Below are positions 48,839 through 57,210 of a DNA stretch of 64,000 bases, in pieces. The notes below the pieces were generated by a model. The model was given only the letters and a program-made list of their open reading frames with translations, searched no databases and was not told where the DNA came from. The translations under genes and the position numbers were made by a program. This stretch comes from JBBIQS01 sp037442205 (lineage in GTDB: Bacteria > Myxococcota > Myxococcia > Myxococcales > UBA5297), in contig JBBIQS010000018.1 of NCBI GenBank assembly GCA_037442205.1, forward strand, positions 1 to 64,000, read 5' to 3'. Numbering within the stretch: position 1 is the stretch's first letter; each line of letters begins with the position of its first letter.

Positions 48839-50662
48839 ATGCCCAATCCCGACTCGAAATCCGGCGGCAGCGGTCAACCCGCCAGCGCTGGGATCGCTCA
48901 GGACTCGCTCTTCAATCCGAGGGGGCAGGGAAACGCATCCGGCGCCGACCCGCTGTGGCAATCGGTTCCCGGCGGCGACGACGGCAATCCCCGGCTCGAT
49001 CCGGCGGGCCTACCCGGCGACCCAGACTCGGTGATGCGGCGCAACACCGGCGCGGGCGTCAGCCAGGAGATCCGCCACATCGTCGCCAACCACGTCGGCG
49101 CGCCACGGACCGCCGAGGCGGTCGCGGGGAAGCTGGCCGAGCTCTACGGCCCCTTCGCCGCCGCCAACAGCCAGGAGAATCGCGAGGCCATCCTCCGCAA
49201 CCTCCTCTGGATTGCCGATACCAGCGCCGGAATCCGCTACGGCCACCCCGGCTCGGACACCAGCACCCAGAGCCCCAACGAAACGCTCTCCACGCGCCTC
49301 GGGATCTGCCGCGACATCCACTGCGCCACCAACGCGCTGCTGGCGTCGCTGCTCAACGCCGCGCTCGAGGGCGGCCGCTGGAAGCCCGGTTCCCCCGATG
49401 GCCAGGACGACAACGTCCAGACCATCGCCTTCAACACCCCCAGCGAATTCCACGCCTACATGGTCTACCGCGACCCGGCGACCGGCGGCTGGAACGCCTT
49501 CGAGTACGACAAGCTCTACCGCCTCAACGCCCCCGACCCGATCGACGCCTGCCGCGCGCTGCCCGGCTACATCCCCGGCTACACCCGGTTCCAGATCAAG
49601 GGCTGGGACGGCCAGCCGGAGACCAACGTCCACGGGCTGGTGGGCGCGCGCAACGCGGTCGCCTTCTTCGAGAAGGATCCCGGCGTGGGCAAGGCCGGTC
49701 AGGTCTCGCTGAGCGGCGGGGCGGCCGCCGTCCAGGCCATCGGCTTCGCCAGCGAGAGGACGTCGATCGTCGGCGAGGTCGCGCCGGGTACTCTGGCCAG
49801 CGCGTTTCGGGGCGGGATCAAGGTCAACTTCCACCGCGACTTCCAGGACCTGGATCGGCAGGGACATCTGCGCGTGGCCGGCGGCATCTACAGCGAGGCC
49901 TTCGACGCCTCGCAGTGGACCGGCGACCGCAGCGCCGCCGATCGCGCCCGCTACCGCACCTATGTCCTGGCGGTGCAGGCCGACGGCGCCATCGACAGCA
50001 AGCAGCTCGAGCTGGCCCAGAAGCACCTGGTGGCGCAGTGGGGTGCCGAATTCGGGGCCCGGCTCGGGCTGCCGGTGGGGACCGGGGCCGGCCTGTTCGC
50101 CTTCATGCCGGGCGCGGTCCAGGACTACTCCAAGCTCACCGCCGCCGCCGAGGGCTCGCTGAGCGGCCACGAGCAGCTCAACCCCCACCTCGGCCTCGAC
50201 TGGAAGGTGCAGCTGCGCGGCAAGGTGGACGCCATCAACGCCGGAGCGGAGCTGGCGACTGGCGGGACCGCCGACCGCTCGCTGCTCAAGGACCCGCTGC
50301 GCGCCGACTTCGGGCTGGTGCTGACCTACAAGACCGACGCCGGGCTGGTGACCCGCTTCGAGGCCGGCGGGACGCAGCTGCTGTTCGCTCCCGCCGACAA
50401 GGGCGTGGTCCCCTCCGGCGAGCACCACGCGATGCTCACCCTCTCGCCGCAGAGCGGGATCGTGGACTTCGGCATCTTCGCCGAAGGCTCCAATCTCGAC
50501 GGCAAGCTCATCGCCGTCGACTCGCTGCGGGTGGCGCTCAAGATCGACCCGACGCCGAACGTGTCGCTCGGCCTGGGCGCCTCGGCCAGTCTGCCCGGCG
50601 GCGACTGGTCGAAGCTCGGCGACCGCCTGCAGGTCAGCGGCAACCTGGCGATCCGCTTCTGA
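48839..50662 (+). CDS. Transglutaminase-like protein with beta-rich C-terminus
   Basis: I place the 607-residue protein near the transglutaminase/cysteine-protease fold. A possible triad is C157 (GICRDIHC), H205 (EFHAYMVY) and D224 (FEYDKLY), in the spacing usual for that fold. The N-terminal 70 residues are Gly/Pro-rich and disordered, without a signal peptide. From about 260 on, the protein is rich in alternating strands and ends with VSLGLGASASLPGG ... LQVSGNLAIRF, a closing pattern of outer-membrane barrels. A barrel without export signal is odd. ATG 48839 has GGAG upstream. It forms its own unit. Confidence 0.65.
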   Translation: MPNPDSKSGGSGQPASAGIAQDSLFNPRGQGNASGADPLWQSVPGGDDGNPRLDPAGLPGDPDSVMRRNTGAGVSQEIRHIVANHVGAPRTAEAVAGKLAELYGPFAAANSQENREAILRNLLWIADTSAGIRYGHPGSDTSTQSPNETLSTRLGICRDIHCATNALLASLLNAALEGGRWKPGSPDGQDDNVQTIAFNTPSEFHAYMVYRDPATGGWNAFEYDKLYRLNAPDPIDACRALPGYIPGYTRFQIKGWDGQPETNVHGLVGARNAVAFFEKDPGVGKAGQVSLSGGAAAVQAIGFASERTSIVGEVAPGTLASAFRGGIKVNFHRDFQDLDRQGHLRVAGGIYSEAFDASQWTGDRSAADRARYRTYVLAVQADGAIDSKQLELAQKHLVAQWGAEFGARLGLPVGTGAGLFAFMPGAVQDYSKLTAAAEGSLSGHEQLNPHLGLDWKVQLRGKVDAINAGAELATGGTADRSLLKDPLRADFGLVLTYKTDAGLVTRFEAGGTQLLFAPADKGVVPSGEHHAMLTLSPQSGIVDFGIFAEGSNLDGKLIAVDSLRVALKIDPTPNVSLGLGASASLPGGDWSKLGDRLQVSGNLAIRF

Positions 50663-50842
50663 GCGCCGGAAGCGCCTTCTCTGTTCAATAAGAAAATCTG
50701 CCTGATTTCCCGAGTCATCCCGGGCATTTATCCTTTGTCCTGCTGCCCGCACGGGGTAAGGTTTGCCAGTCTTTGGCCGCTTCGGGCGAAGCGGCGCCGA
50801 CGCGGAGGGCTGGCGTCGAGCTTTCGCAGGAGGAGGTCCGCG

Positions 50843-51946
50843 ATGGACATCGGCATCGTCAAAGAGGTGCGGTCCCTCGAGCAGCGGGTGCCGCTGTCGC
50901 CGGGAGCGGCGAGCGGGCTGGTGGCCGCCGGCCACACGGTCTACGTGCAGTCCGGAGCCGGCGAGGCCTGCCGCTTCACCGACGAGGACTACCGTGACCG
51001 CGGGGCCACGGTGGTCTTCTCCGCCGAGGAGGCCTACGGGCGCGCGCAGCTGGTGATGCGGGTCAGCCCGCCGTCGATCGAGGAGCTGCAGCTGATGACC
51101 CCGGGAGGGATGCTGCTGTCCTTCCTGCACCTGGCGATGGTCAGCCCGCGCTACCTCGACGTGCTGCTGGAGCGGAAGATCACCGCCATCGGCTGCGAGA
51201 TCATCCGCGACAACGACAGCGGGCTGCCGGTGCTGGCCTCGGTGAGTGAGATCGCCGGCTCGCTGGCGGTGCAGCTCGGGTCGCAGCTGCTGCAGTCGGA
51301 CCAGGGCGGGCGCGGGATCCTGATCGACGGGGCCCCGGGAGTGGCGCCGGCCAATGTGCTGGTGATCGGGGCCGGCTCGGCGGGGACCGCTGCGGCGCGG
51401 CGGGCGCTGAACACCGGGGCGCGGGTGCTGCTGCTCGACAAGGACATCCGCAAGCTGCGGCAGGCCGAGTACCTGCTGGGCTCCTCGCTGGTGACCGGAG
51501 TGGCCAGCGCCCACAGCCTGGCCGACTGGGTGCGCAGCGTCGATTTGCTGATCGGCGCGGTGCTGGTCCCCGGGGGCCGGGCGCCGGTCGTGGTGACCGA
51601 GCAGATGGTGCAGTCGATGCCCAAGCGCTCGGTGATCATCGACCTGTCGATCGACCAGGGCGGCTGCGTGGCCACCAGCCGGCCGACGACGCTGGCCTCG
51701 CCCACCTTCGAAGCCCACGGGGTCATCCACTGCTGCGTCACCAACATCACCTCGTCGGTGGCGCGGACCTCGTCGTTCGCGCTCAGCCACGCGCTCTTCC
51801 CGTACGTGCAGGCGCTGGGGGCGGCCAAGAGCTTCGCCGAAGGGCCGGGCGATCTCTTGCGAGGGACCTACACCCACGACGGGGCCATCGTGAACGAGAC
51901 CCTGGCCCAGCTGACCGGGCGGCCGGCCAAGCCGCTGGCGAAGTAG
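50843..51946 (+). CDS. Alanine dehydrogenase/PNT-family oxidoreductase
   Basis: The 367-residue protein has the AlaDH/PNT layout: N-terminal EVRSLEQRVPLSP with Arg15, His96 in SFLHLA, the NAD motif VIGAGSAGTAAAR and an Asp near 271 in DLSIDQGGC. In known alanine dehydrogenases a Lys at position 75 binds the substrate; here that position is Ser (VMRVSPPS). It may therefore use another substrate or be less active. It lies 40 bases before a CoA-transferase gene and may share the operon. The start has AGGAGGAGG upstream. Confidence 0.78.
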   Translation: MDIGIVKEVRSLEQRVPLSPGAASGLVAAGHTVYVQSGAGEACRFTDEDYRDRGATVVFSAEEAYGRAQLVMRVSPPSIEELQLMTPGGMLLSFLHLAMVSPRYLDVLLERKITAIGCEIIRDNDSGLPVLASVSEIAGSLAVQLGSQLLQSDQGGRGILIDGAPGVAPANVLVIGAGSAGTAAARRALNTGARVLLLDKDIRKLRQAEYLLGSSLVTGVASAHSLADWVRSVDLLIGAVLVPGGRAPVVVTEQMVQSMPKRSVIIDLSIDQGGCVATSRPTTLASPTFEAHGVIHCCVTNITSSVARTSSFALSHALFPYVQALGAAKSFAEGPGDLLRGTYTHDGAIVNETLAQLTGRPAKPLAK

Positions 51947-51986
51947 CGAAGCGCGCGTCGTTCTTCTTCGAGAGGTCACAGACTCC

Positions 51987-53285
51987 ATGCATTGGACGGA
52001 GAGCTTCCGCAGCCGCATCACCACCGCCGACAAGGCGGTCGCCTACATCAAGTCCGGCGACCGGGTCTGCATCGGCTCGGGCAGCGCCGAGCCGCAGCTG
52101 CTGGTGAAGAGCCTCATCGACCGCCAGGCCGAGCTGCGCGACGTGGAGATCGTGCACCTGCTGACCCTGGGAGTGGCCGACTACGTGGCGCCGGCGTGCT
52201 CCAGGGCGTTCCGGCACAACGCCTTCTTCGTCGGGCACAACGTGCGCGAGGCGGTGAACGCCGGGCGGGCGGACTTCATCCCGGTCTTCCTCTCGGAGAT
52301 CCCGGCGCTGTTCCGCACCGGGGCGCTGCCGATCGACGTGGCGCTGGTGCAGGTCACCCCGCCCGACGAGCACGGCTTCTGCTCGTTCGGCGTCTCGGTG
52401 GACATCACCAAGCCGGCTGCCCAGAACGCCAAGATCGTGATCGCCGAGATCAACGATCAGATGCCGCGCACCCTCGGGGACAGCTTCATCCACGTCAGCA
52501 AGATCACCGCCGCGGTGGAGGTCTCGACCCCGGTCCTGCAGCTGCAGCGCGAGGAGTTCTCCGACGTCCACCGGGCCATCGGCCGGCACATCGCCGACCT
52601 GATCGAGGACGGCTCGACGCTGCAGATGGGGATCGGCGCCATTCCCGACGCGGTGCTGTCGTTCCTGCACACCAAGCGCAACCTGGGCATCCACACCGAG
52701 ATGTTCTCGGACGGAGTGATGGAGCTGGTGGAGCAGGGAGTGATCAACAACGAGAAGAAGACCCTGCACCCGGGGAAGATTGTCTCGAGCTTCCTGATGG
52801 GCTCGACGCGGCTCTACCAGTTCGCGCACAACAACCCGCTGATCGAGCTGCATCCCTCGGACTACACCAACGACCCGGCGATCATCGCGCGCAACCACAA
52901 GCAGGTGGCCATCAACTCGGCGATCTCTCTCGATATCACCGGGCAGGTCTGCGCCGATTCGATGGGGACGATGCAGTACAGCGGCATCGGCGGGCAGGTG
53001 GACTTCATCCGCGGGGCGGCGCGCTCCGAGGGCGGCAAGCCGATCATCGCGTTGCCGGCGACGGCTCGGGGCGGCAAGGTCTCGCGCATCGTGCCGGTGC
53101 TCGAGCCGGGCTCGGGAGTGGTCACCTCGCGCGGCGACGTGCACTGGGTGGCCACCGAGTTCGGAGCCGCCAACCTGCACGGCAAGAACCTGCGCCAGCG
53201 CGCCCAGGCCCTCATCCGGCTGGCGCACCCCGACTTCCGCGAGGAGCTGGAGAAGGCGGCGCGGGAGCGGAAGGTGCTGGGGTAG
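51987..53285 (+). CDS. Acetyl-CoA hydrolase/CoA-transferase family protein
   Basis: The 432-residue enzyme belongs to the family of 4-hydroxybutyrate and succinyl-CoA:acetate CoA-transferases and acetyl-CoA hydrolase. The N-terminal half has KSGDRVCIGSGSAEPQLLV and the CoA-loop-like VQVTPPDEHGFCSFG. The C-terminal half has QMGIGAIPDAVLSFL, HTEMFSDGVMEL with the likely acyl-accepting Glu238, and IGGQVDFIRGAARSEGGK. All conserved parts are present. The preceding dehydrogenase-like gene is on the same strand; the pair may handle an amino-acid-derived acyl-CoA, which is speculation. Confidence 0.9.
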   Translation: MHWTESFRSRITTADKAVAYIKSGDRVCIGSGSAEPQLLVKSLIDRQAELRDVEIVHLLTLGVADYVAPACSRAFRHNAFFVGHNVREAVNAGRADFIPVFLSEIPALFRTGALPIDVALVQVTPPDEHGFCSFGVSVDITKPAAQNAKIVIAEINDQMPRTLGDSFIHVSKITAAVEVSTPVLQLQREEFSDVHRAIGRHIADLIEDGSTLQMGIGAIPDAVLSFLHTKRNLGIHTEMFSDGVMELVEQGVINNEKKTLHPGKIVSSFLMGSTRLYQFAHNNPLIELHPSDYTNDPAIIARNHKQVAINSAISLDITGQVCADSMGTMQYSGIGGQVDFIRGAARSEGGKPIIALPATARGGKVSRIVPVLEPGSGVVTSRGDVHWVATEFGAANLHGKNLRQRAQALIRLAHPDFREELEKAARERKVLG

Positions 53286-53345
53286 GGCGGTGCGGTTCCA
53301 CGGCGAGGGGTTGGGACAGCAGGGTGACCGGACGCGAGAACACCG

Positions 53346-53633
53346 CTACAGCGACGCCAGCCGCTCCACCATGTCCGGGTATTTGCCGACCAGGTCGATG
53401 AGCACCACGGCCTGGGTATTCGGGCGCGCCCGGCCCTGTTCCCAGTTCTCCAGCGTTCTCGGATTGGTCCTAAGGAAGTTCGCGAACAGCGCCCGCGACA
53501 GCCGCAGTCGCTTGCGCACCGCGACGATCTGCGCCGGCGACAGCGGGGCCAAAGGCTTCACCTCCACGACGTGAGTCCGCAGCGTACGCTGACCTTTGCG
53601 CGACTCGCGTAGCGCGGTCATGCCCTCGAGCAT
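53346..53633 (-). CDS. Orphan antitoxin-like HTH protein
   Basis: From ATG 53633 the product has 95 residues. It ends in an XRE-type HTH (SPAQIVAVRKRLRLSRALFANFLRTNPRTLENWEQG) that is typical of NadS/HigA-type antitoxins, preceded by a short charged dimerisation part (LEGMTALRESRKGQRTLRT). Antitoxins of this group usually carry about ten more residues in front, and their toxin gene lies upstream. Here the upstream frame is an unlikely extension and the next gene is a helicase loader. So this is either a truncated remnant or a stand-alone regulator. Confidence 0.7.
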   Translation of the reverse strand: MLEGMTALRESRKGQRTLRTHVVEVKPLAPLSPAQIVAVRKRLRLSRALFANFLRTNPRTLENWEQGRARPNTQAVVLIDLVGKYPDMVERLASL

Positions 53634-53733
53634 CTCGGCGAACGCCTCTCCGCCTTGCAGCGCGAGCGACTCGCTTGCGCAGTGATGCCGGAAGCCGGAC
53701 GCCGACGCGATCCACGATGTGAGGATAGGTCTC

Positions 53734-54576
53734 CTACCGCAGCGCTTCCTTGCGCCGGTGATCGGGCGTCGTCGCCGGGAACTGGATGGAGTGGCACATC
53801 TCCTGAAGCCTGGAGTAGATGCGCTCGCCCACGCGCTCCCTAAGCAACAGATCGAGAGCCTTTTCACCCGGCTGGTCGTCGGGGGGATAGGGGGAGCCGC
53901 GCTGGCGGCCGCGCTCGGGGGCCAGGCTGTAGTTGGTGGCGAAGAGGGTGGTCTTGCCGGCGTTGTAGCGGCGGGCGATCAGCTCGTCGAGGGTGTCCAG
54001 CTCGAAGGGGCTGCCGCGGCCCTTGCCCAGCTCGTCGATGGCCAACACGTCGGTGGCGACCAAAGGCCCGATGGCGTCCAGGCCGCTGCGGTTCTTGGAG
54101 AAGCCGTCGCGGATCTCGGCGAAGAGGAAGGAGATCTCGACGTAGCGGGCCTCGACGCCGAGCTCGAGGGTGAGGTGGCGCAGGGTGGCACAGAGCAGGT
54201 GCGTCTTGCCCGAGCCGACCGGCCCGGAGACGATGAAGCCCTTGGACGGCGAGTCGGGGCGATAGCGGTAGGCGGTGGTGCGGGCCGCTTCGCGGGCCAT
54301 GGCCTGCACGTCGTTCTCGGGGAGGAACTCGTCGAAGGAGAGGCCGCAGCGGGCCGGGAGGCGGGCCTGGTTGAAGCGGACCACGCGCTGGCCGATCGAG
54401 CGGCAGGCGCAGGGCTTCACATAGCTGTAGCCGTCCTTCGTCAGGTGGATGCGGCCGGTGCCTTCGCAGCTCTGGCAGCGCTCGTTGCAGCCGCAGACGC
54501 GGGCCAGCGAGCGCTCCTGGGAGCGATCCAAGACATAGCGGGCGCCCTTGCAGAGGGGACAGACGGGCTCGGGCAC
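53734..54576 (-). CDS. DnaC-like helicase-loader ATPase with N-terminal zinc region
   Basis: The 280-residue protein has a DnaC/DnaA-like AAA+ part: Walker A GPVGSGKT (118-125), Walker B VLAIDELG (177-184) and sensor TTLFATNYS. Such ATPases load the replicative helicase. The N-terminal 60 residues are Cys-rich (CPLCKG, CGCNERCQSCEGTG, CAC), similar to the DnaJ-type zinc region, and may bind a partner or DNA. The gene for a second protein of unknown type lies 20 bases upstream on the same strand. Phage origin is possible, but codon use looks resident. Confidence 0.83.
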   Translation of the reverse strand: MPEPVCPLCKGARYVLDRSQERSLARVCGCNERCQSCEGTGRIHLTKDGYSYVKPCACRSIGQRVVRFNQARLPARCGLSFDEFLPENDVQAMAREAARTTAYRYRPDSPSKGFIVSGPVGSGKTHLLCATLRHLTLELGVEARYVEISFLFAEIRDGFSKNRSGLDAIGPLVATDVLAIDELGKGRGSPFELDTLDELIARRYNAGKTTLFATNYSLAPERGRQRGSPYPPDDQPGEKALDLLLRERVGERIYSRLQEMCHSIQFPATTPDHRRKEALR

Positions 54577-54596
54577 GGCGGCGACTCCTTCGGGGC

Positions 54597-55268
54597 TCAG
54601 ACGAGGGCCACCAATTTACCCTGAGCGCGCGCCAGCGCCACCAGATGTGCCCGCAGCGCGTCCTTTCTTGCGCGGAGCGAGGCGCCCTCGGGCTTGGGGC
54701 CGGCGGCGAGGCGGGCCTGGCGCACGAGCGCGCGCCGCTCGGCGAAGGGCAGCAGCCGCGCGAAGGACAGCGCCAGCGCCTCGTCGGCGCGGGAGATCAG
54801 GTTCGCCACTCCGCCGGGATCGCTCGCCGCCAAGTTCAAAAGACCAAGCGCCCGCTCGATCGCCAGTCGATGGATGGGGCTTGGGGCCTCGGCCAACGAC
54901 TTCTCGAGCAGCTTGCGCGCCTTGGAGAGGCGCTTCTGGGCGTAGGACTCGGGGGCGGCGGGCGGGCAGTCGGGAGAGGCCGGGCGGCCGCCGGCGGAGA
55001 GCCCCTGGTAGCGCTGAAACTCGCGCAAAACCGAGGACTTGCAGCTGCGCAGGGTGCGGATTCGGGCGCCCTGGGGCGCGTCCTGGAGGAGGGTCTCGGC
55101 GGCGCGGCGGATTCCCCGGCAGACCACGGGGTAGGGGATGCCCTGCTCGCGCCAGCTCGCCAGCAGCGCGGCGTCCAGCGGCGAGAGGGCGACGCCGTCG
55201 CCGCGGAAGGCGAGGAAGTAGGCTTGCACGTGCTCGAGGTAGTCGGCCTGCTCCGGCAGGAGGCTCAT
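54597..55268 (-). CDS. Hypothetical partner of the DnaC-like protein
   Basis: The 223-residue protein has a helical N-terminal domain (about 1-85, LSPLDAALLASWREQGIPYP then VVCRGIRRAAETLLQDAPQG) that resembles a small winged-helix or DnaD-like fold by general pattern. Helical segments follow (AQKRLSKARKLLEKSLAEAP, SFARLLPFAERRALVRQARL). No Cys or catalytic motif is present. The close coupling with the loader suggests that both serve helicase loading or replication restart. The name of the family is unknown to me, and the DnaD likeness is only an impression. Confidence 0.6.
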   Translation of the reverse strand: MSLLPEQADYLEHVQAYFLAFRGDGVALSPLDAALLASWREQGIPYPVVCRGIRRAAETLLQDAPQGARIRTLRSCKSSVLREFQRYQGLSAGGRPASPDCPPAAPESYAQKRLSKARKLLEKSLAEAPSPIHRLAIERALGLLNLAASDPGGVANLISRADEALALSFARLLPFAERRALVRQARLAAGPKPEGASLRARKDALRAHLVALARAQGKLVALV

Positions 55269-55437
55269 GGTGTTCCTTCGAAGATGTGGCCGGAGGTTAC
55301 ACCGGAGGGGTGACAGCGGTTGCGGGCCGAATCAGTCCGTGGGGCCGCGAGCAGTATAAGGGGCAAAACAATAAATAGTTTTTTACCTCTTTTCTCTTGA
55401 CAAAATGGCGCTAAATAAAGAGGTGGGTTCCGACTGC
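55269..55437. other. AT-rich spacer with an 8-bp inverted repeat
   Basis: This spacer is visibly richer in A and T than its surroundings. ACCTCTTT (55385-55392) and AAAGAGGT (55417-55424) are perfect complements and flank TTGACA. It may hold the promoter of the helicase-loader unit on the minus strand (TATACT at 55358-55353), but a matching -35 is lacking. It also marks the left edge of the low-G+C islet. Confidence 0.4.
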
Positions 55438-56040
55438 CTAATGTCGAACAGGCGCTGTGTGGGAGCATCGAACGAATAGCTTGCGGTCTTTTGTGAAGGT
55501 GGCTTCGATATACTGCTCTTCCCCTCTTCTCTCGATATATCGCACGTACCAGCCAGACCGATTTAGTCGAGCCTTCATTCTGTTGAAGGCCTCGCTGTCT
55601 ACTTCTCTTACGAAGCGCTCAAAAAATAGCGCGAGCGCGGTTATCGCGGCTGAAGTCTCAGATTCAACTACAAAGACGATCCCGGGGCTGCTGTTTAGAG
55701 GAGTTTTGTGATCCGACCAGAAGTCCCTGTCATGGGTCAAAACAACTCTATGCATGCGCCGAGCGAGGGCAATGACGTCTTCATCCTCGTGACCGCGAAT
55801 GCCTTCCTCGAGCACGGATGCAAGGTCGATCCCGAAGTGCCTAAGCTCATCAACCACTTCCTGCGAGACATTCTCATCTGCAAGAAATCGCGTCTTAGTT
55901 CGCGCGCGTTCTGCCTCTTCCTTGCTTTTGTGTTGCTCGCACCAGGCTTCGTAGCCTAGCCACCCTTCGCCTTGCGGCTCTTCTGGGCCATTTGAATATG
56001 GATTGGTCCCGGGTCTCTGTTGAGTCCTTGGACGTCTCAT
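55438..56040 (-). CDS. PIN-like (DUF5615-type) protein
   Basis: The 200-residue protein has a central region (about 50-127) of the PIN-like DUF5615/Mut7-C type. It reads RFLADENVSQEVVDELRHFG, then RGHEDEDVIALARRMHRVVLTHDRDF, then a strand GIVFVVES. The acidic residues D55, E56 and D104 fit a nuclease site. DUF5615 proteins are usually about 110 residues and pair with DUF433 antitoxins; here there are N- and C-terminal extensions and no partner gene. The region has about half G+C by eye, against about 70% around it, which suggests transfer. ATG 56040 follows GGGGAGG. Confidence 0.75.
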   Translation of the reverse strand: MRRPRTQQRPGTNPYSNGPEEPQGEGWLGYEAWCEQHKSKEEAERARTKTRFLADENVSQEVVDELRHFGIDLASVLEEGIRGHEDEDVIALARRMHRVVLTHDRDFWSDHKTPLNSSPGIVFVVESETSAAITALALFFERFVREVDSEAFNRMKARLNRSGWYVRYIERRGEEQYIEATFTKDRKLFVRCSHTAPVRH

Positions 56041-56082
56041 TACGCCCTCCCCTTGTGCTTGATTGCGCGGACTTCCGACGAG

Positions 56083-57210
56083 TTACCTCTCGCAAAGCAC
56101 CTCGTAGACCTCCTCGGCGGTCTGGTACCGCTCCGAGGGATCCTTGCGCATCAAGCGATGGGCGACGCGCGCCAACTGCTCATCGACCTCGGGGTACACG
56201 CTGACCAGCGGCACCGGCTCCTGCTCGAGGATCTTCTGGCACATCTCCAGCGGCATTTTGGCGTCGTAGGGCGGCCGGCCGGCGAGCAGCTCGTAGACCA
56301 TCACTCCCATGGCGTAGAGATCGGTCCGGCCGTCGAGCCGCTCCCCTTGCAGCTGCTCCGGGGCCATGTAGCGGTAGGTCCCGACGATGCGCCCGGCGGC
56401 GGTGACCTGGCTGTCCTCGGCCAAGAACTTCGCCAGCCCGAAGTCCATCAGCTTCACCCGCCGATCCTCGTCCACCATGATGTTGCTGGGCTTGAGGTCG
56501 CGGTGGACCATCCCGTGCGCGTGGACGTAGGCCAGCGCCTCGCAGATCTGCAGCAGCGAGTCCTTGAGCAGCGCCACCCGCTCCGGCCGGTTGAGCGCGT
56601 CCAGATCGAGGGCGCGCTTCTTCGGCGGCGGTGCCTCCACCGCCGCCAGCTCCTTGGCCAGCTTGGCGTCGACCCCGCTCTTCTCCTCCGAATCCGGATC
56701 GTCGATCACGTCGGCCAGCGTGCGCAGCGCCTCCGGCCCGGTGCCGCTGACCCTCTCGCCGGCGAAGTAGCCCGCGTCCGAGTCCGGCTCCTCGGCCATC
56801 CGCGCCAGGTCGAAGATGTTCATGCCCCCGGAGTTGGAGTCGGTGCTCAGCTCGGCCGAGTCGAGCTCCCGGTGCTTTCTGGCCACCATCGCCGGCAGCC
56901 CGCCGCTGTCCAGCGACAGGTACTCCCGCAGGTTCAGCCCCTCCACCAGCTCCATCGCCAGGTAGGGGAAGCCGCGGTGGACCCCGGTGTCGAACACCCG
57001 CACCACGTTGGGATGGCTCAGCTCGTAGAGCGCCTCGAACTCCCGCGCCATCCGCCGCGCCGCCACCGGGTCCAGCGCCGGCCCGGTCGACAACAGCTTG
57101 AGCGCGATCTGCTCCCCGGTGCGCTGGTCCACCGCCCGGTAGACGCAGCCGATGCCGCCAGTCCCGAGGACCGAAAGGATGCAGTACGGTCCGATGACTC
57201 CGGGCGGCAT
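56083..57210 (-). CDS. Ser/Thr protein kinase with a long insert
   Basis: The 375-residue protein is a soluble Hanks-type kinase: glycine loop GTGGIGCV, Lys38 in ALKLL, HRDLKPSN (236-243), DFG (256-258), APE (283-285) and the closing Arg in DPSERYQ. Between the hinge (about 100) and the next helix (about 213) lies an acidic, Ser-rich insert of about 110 residues, which is unusual. It has no membrane segment. ATG 57210 is chosen because the kinase fold begins right after it. It is divergent from the ABC importer genes, so a control link is possible but unproven. Confidence 0.9.
   Translation of the reverse strand: MPPGVIGPYCILSVLGTGGIGCVYRAVDQRTGEQIALKLLSTGPALDPVAARRMAREFEALYELSHPNVVRVFDTGVHRGFPYLAMELVEGLNLREYLSLDSGGLPAMVARKHRELDSAELSTDSNSGGMNIFDLARMAEEPDSDAGYFAGERVSGTGPEALRTLADVIDDPDSEEKSGVDAKLAKELAAVEAPPPKKRALDLDALNRPERVALLKDSLLQICEALAYVHAHGMVHRDLKPSNIMVDEDRRVKLMDFGLAKFLAEDSQVTAAGRIVGTYRYMAPEQLQGERLDGRTDLYAMGVMVYELLAGRPPYDAKMPLEMCQKILEQEPVPLVSVYPEVDEQLARVAHRLMRKDPSERYQTAEEVYEVLCER

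Noticed and set aside
49010..52033. Antisense open frame of 3 kb opposite the transglutaminase-like and dehydrogenase genes
   Set aside because: It is a shadow of two well-supported genes with no recognisable domain.
53470..53715. Alternative small gene opposite frame of the HTH gene
   Set aside because: It overlaps the HTH domain in another frame and is Arg/Ala-rich without a motif.
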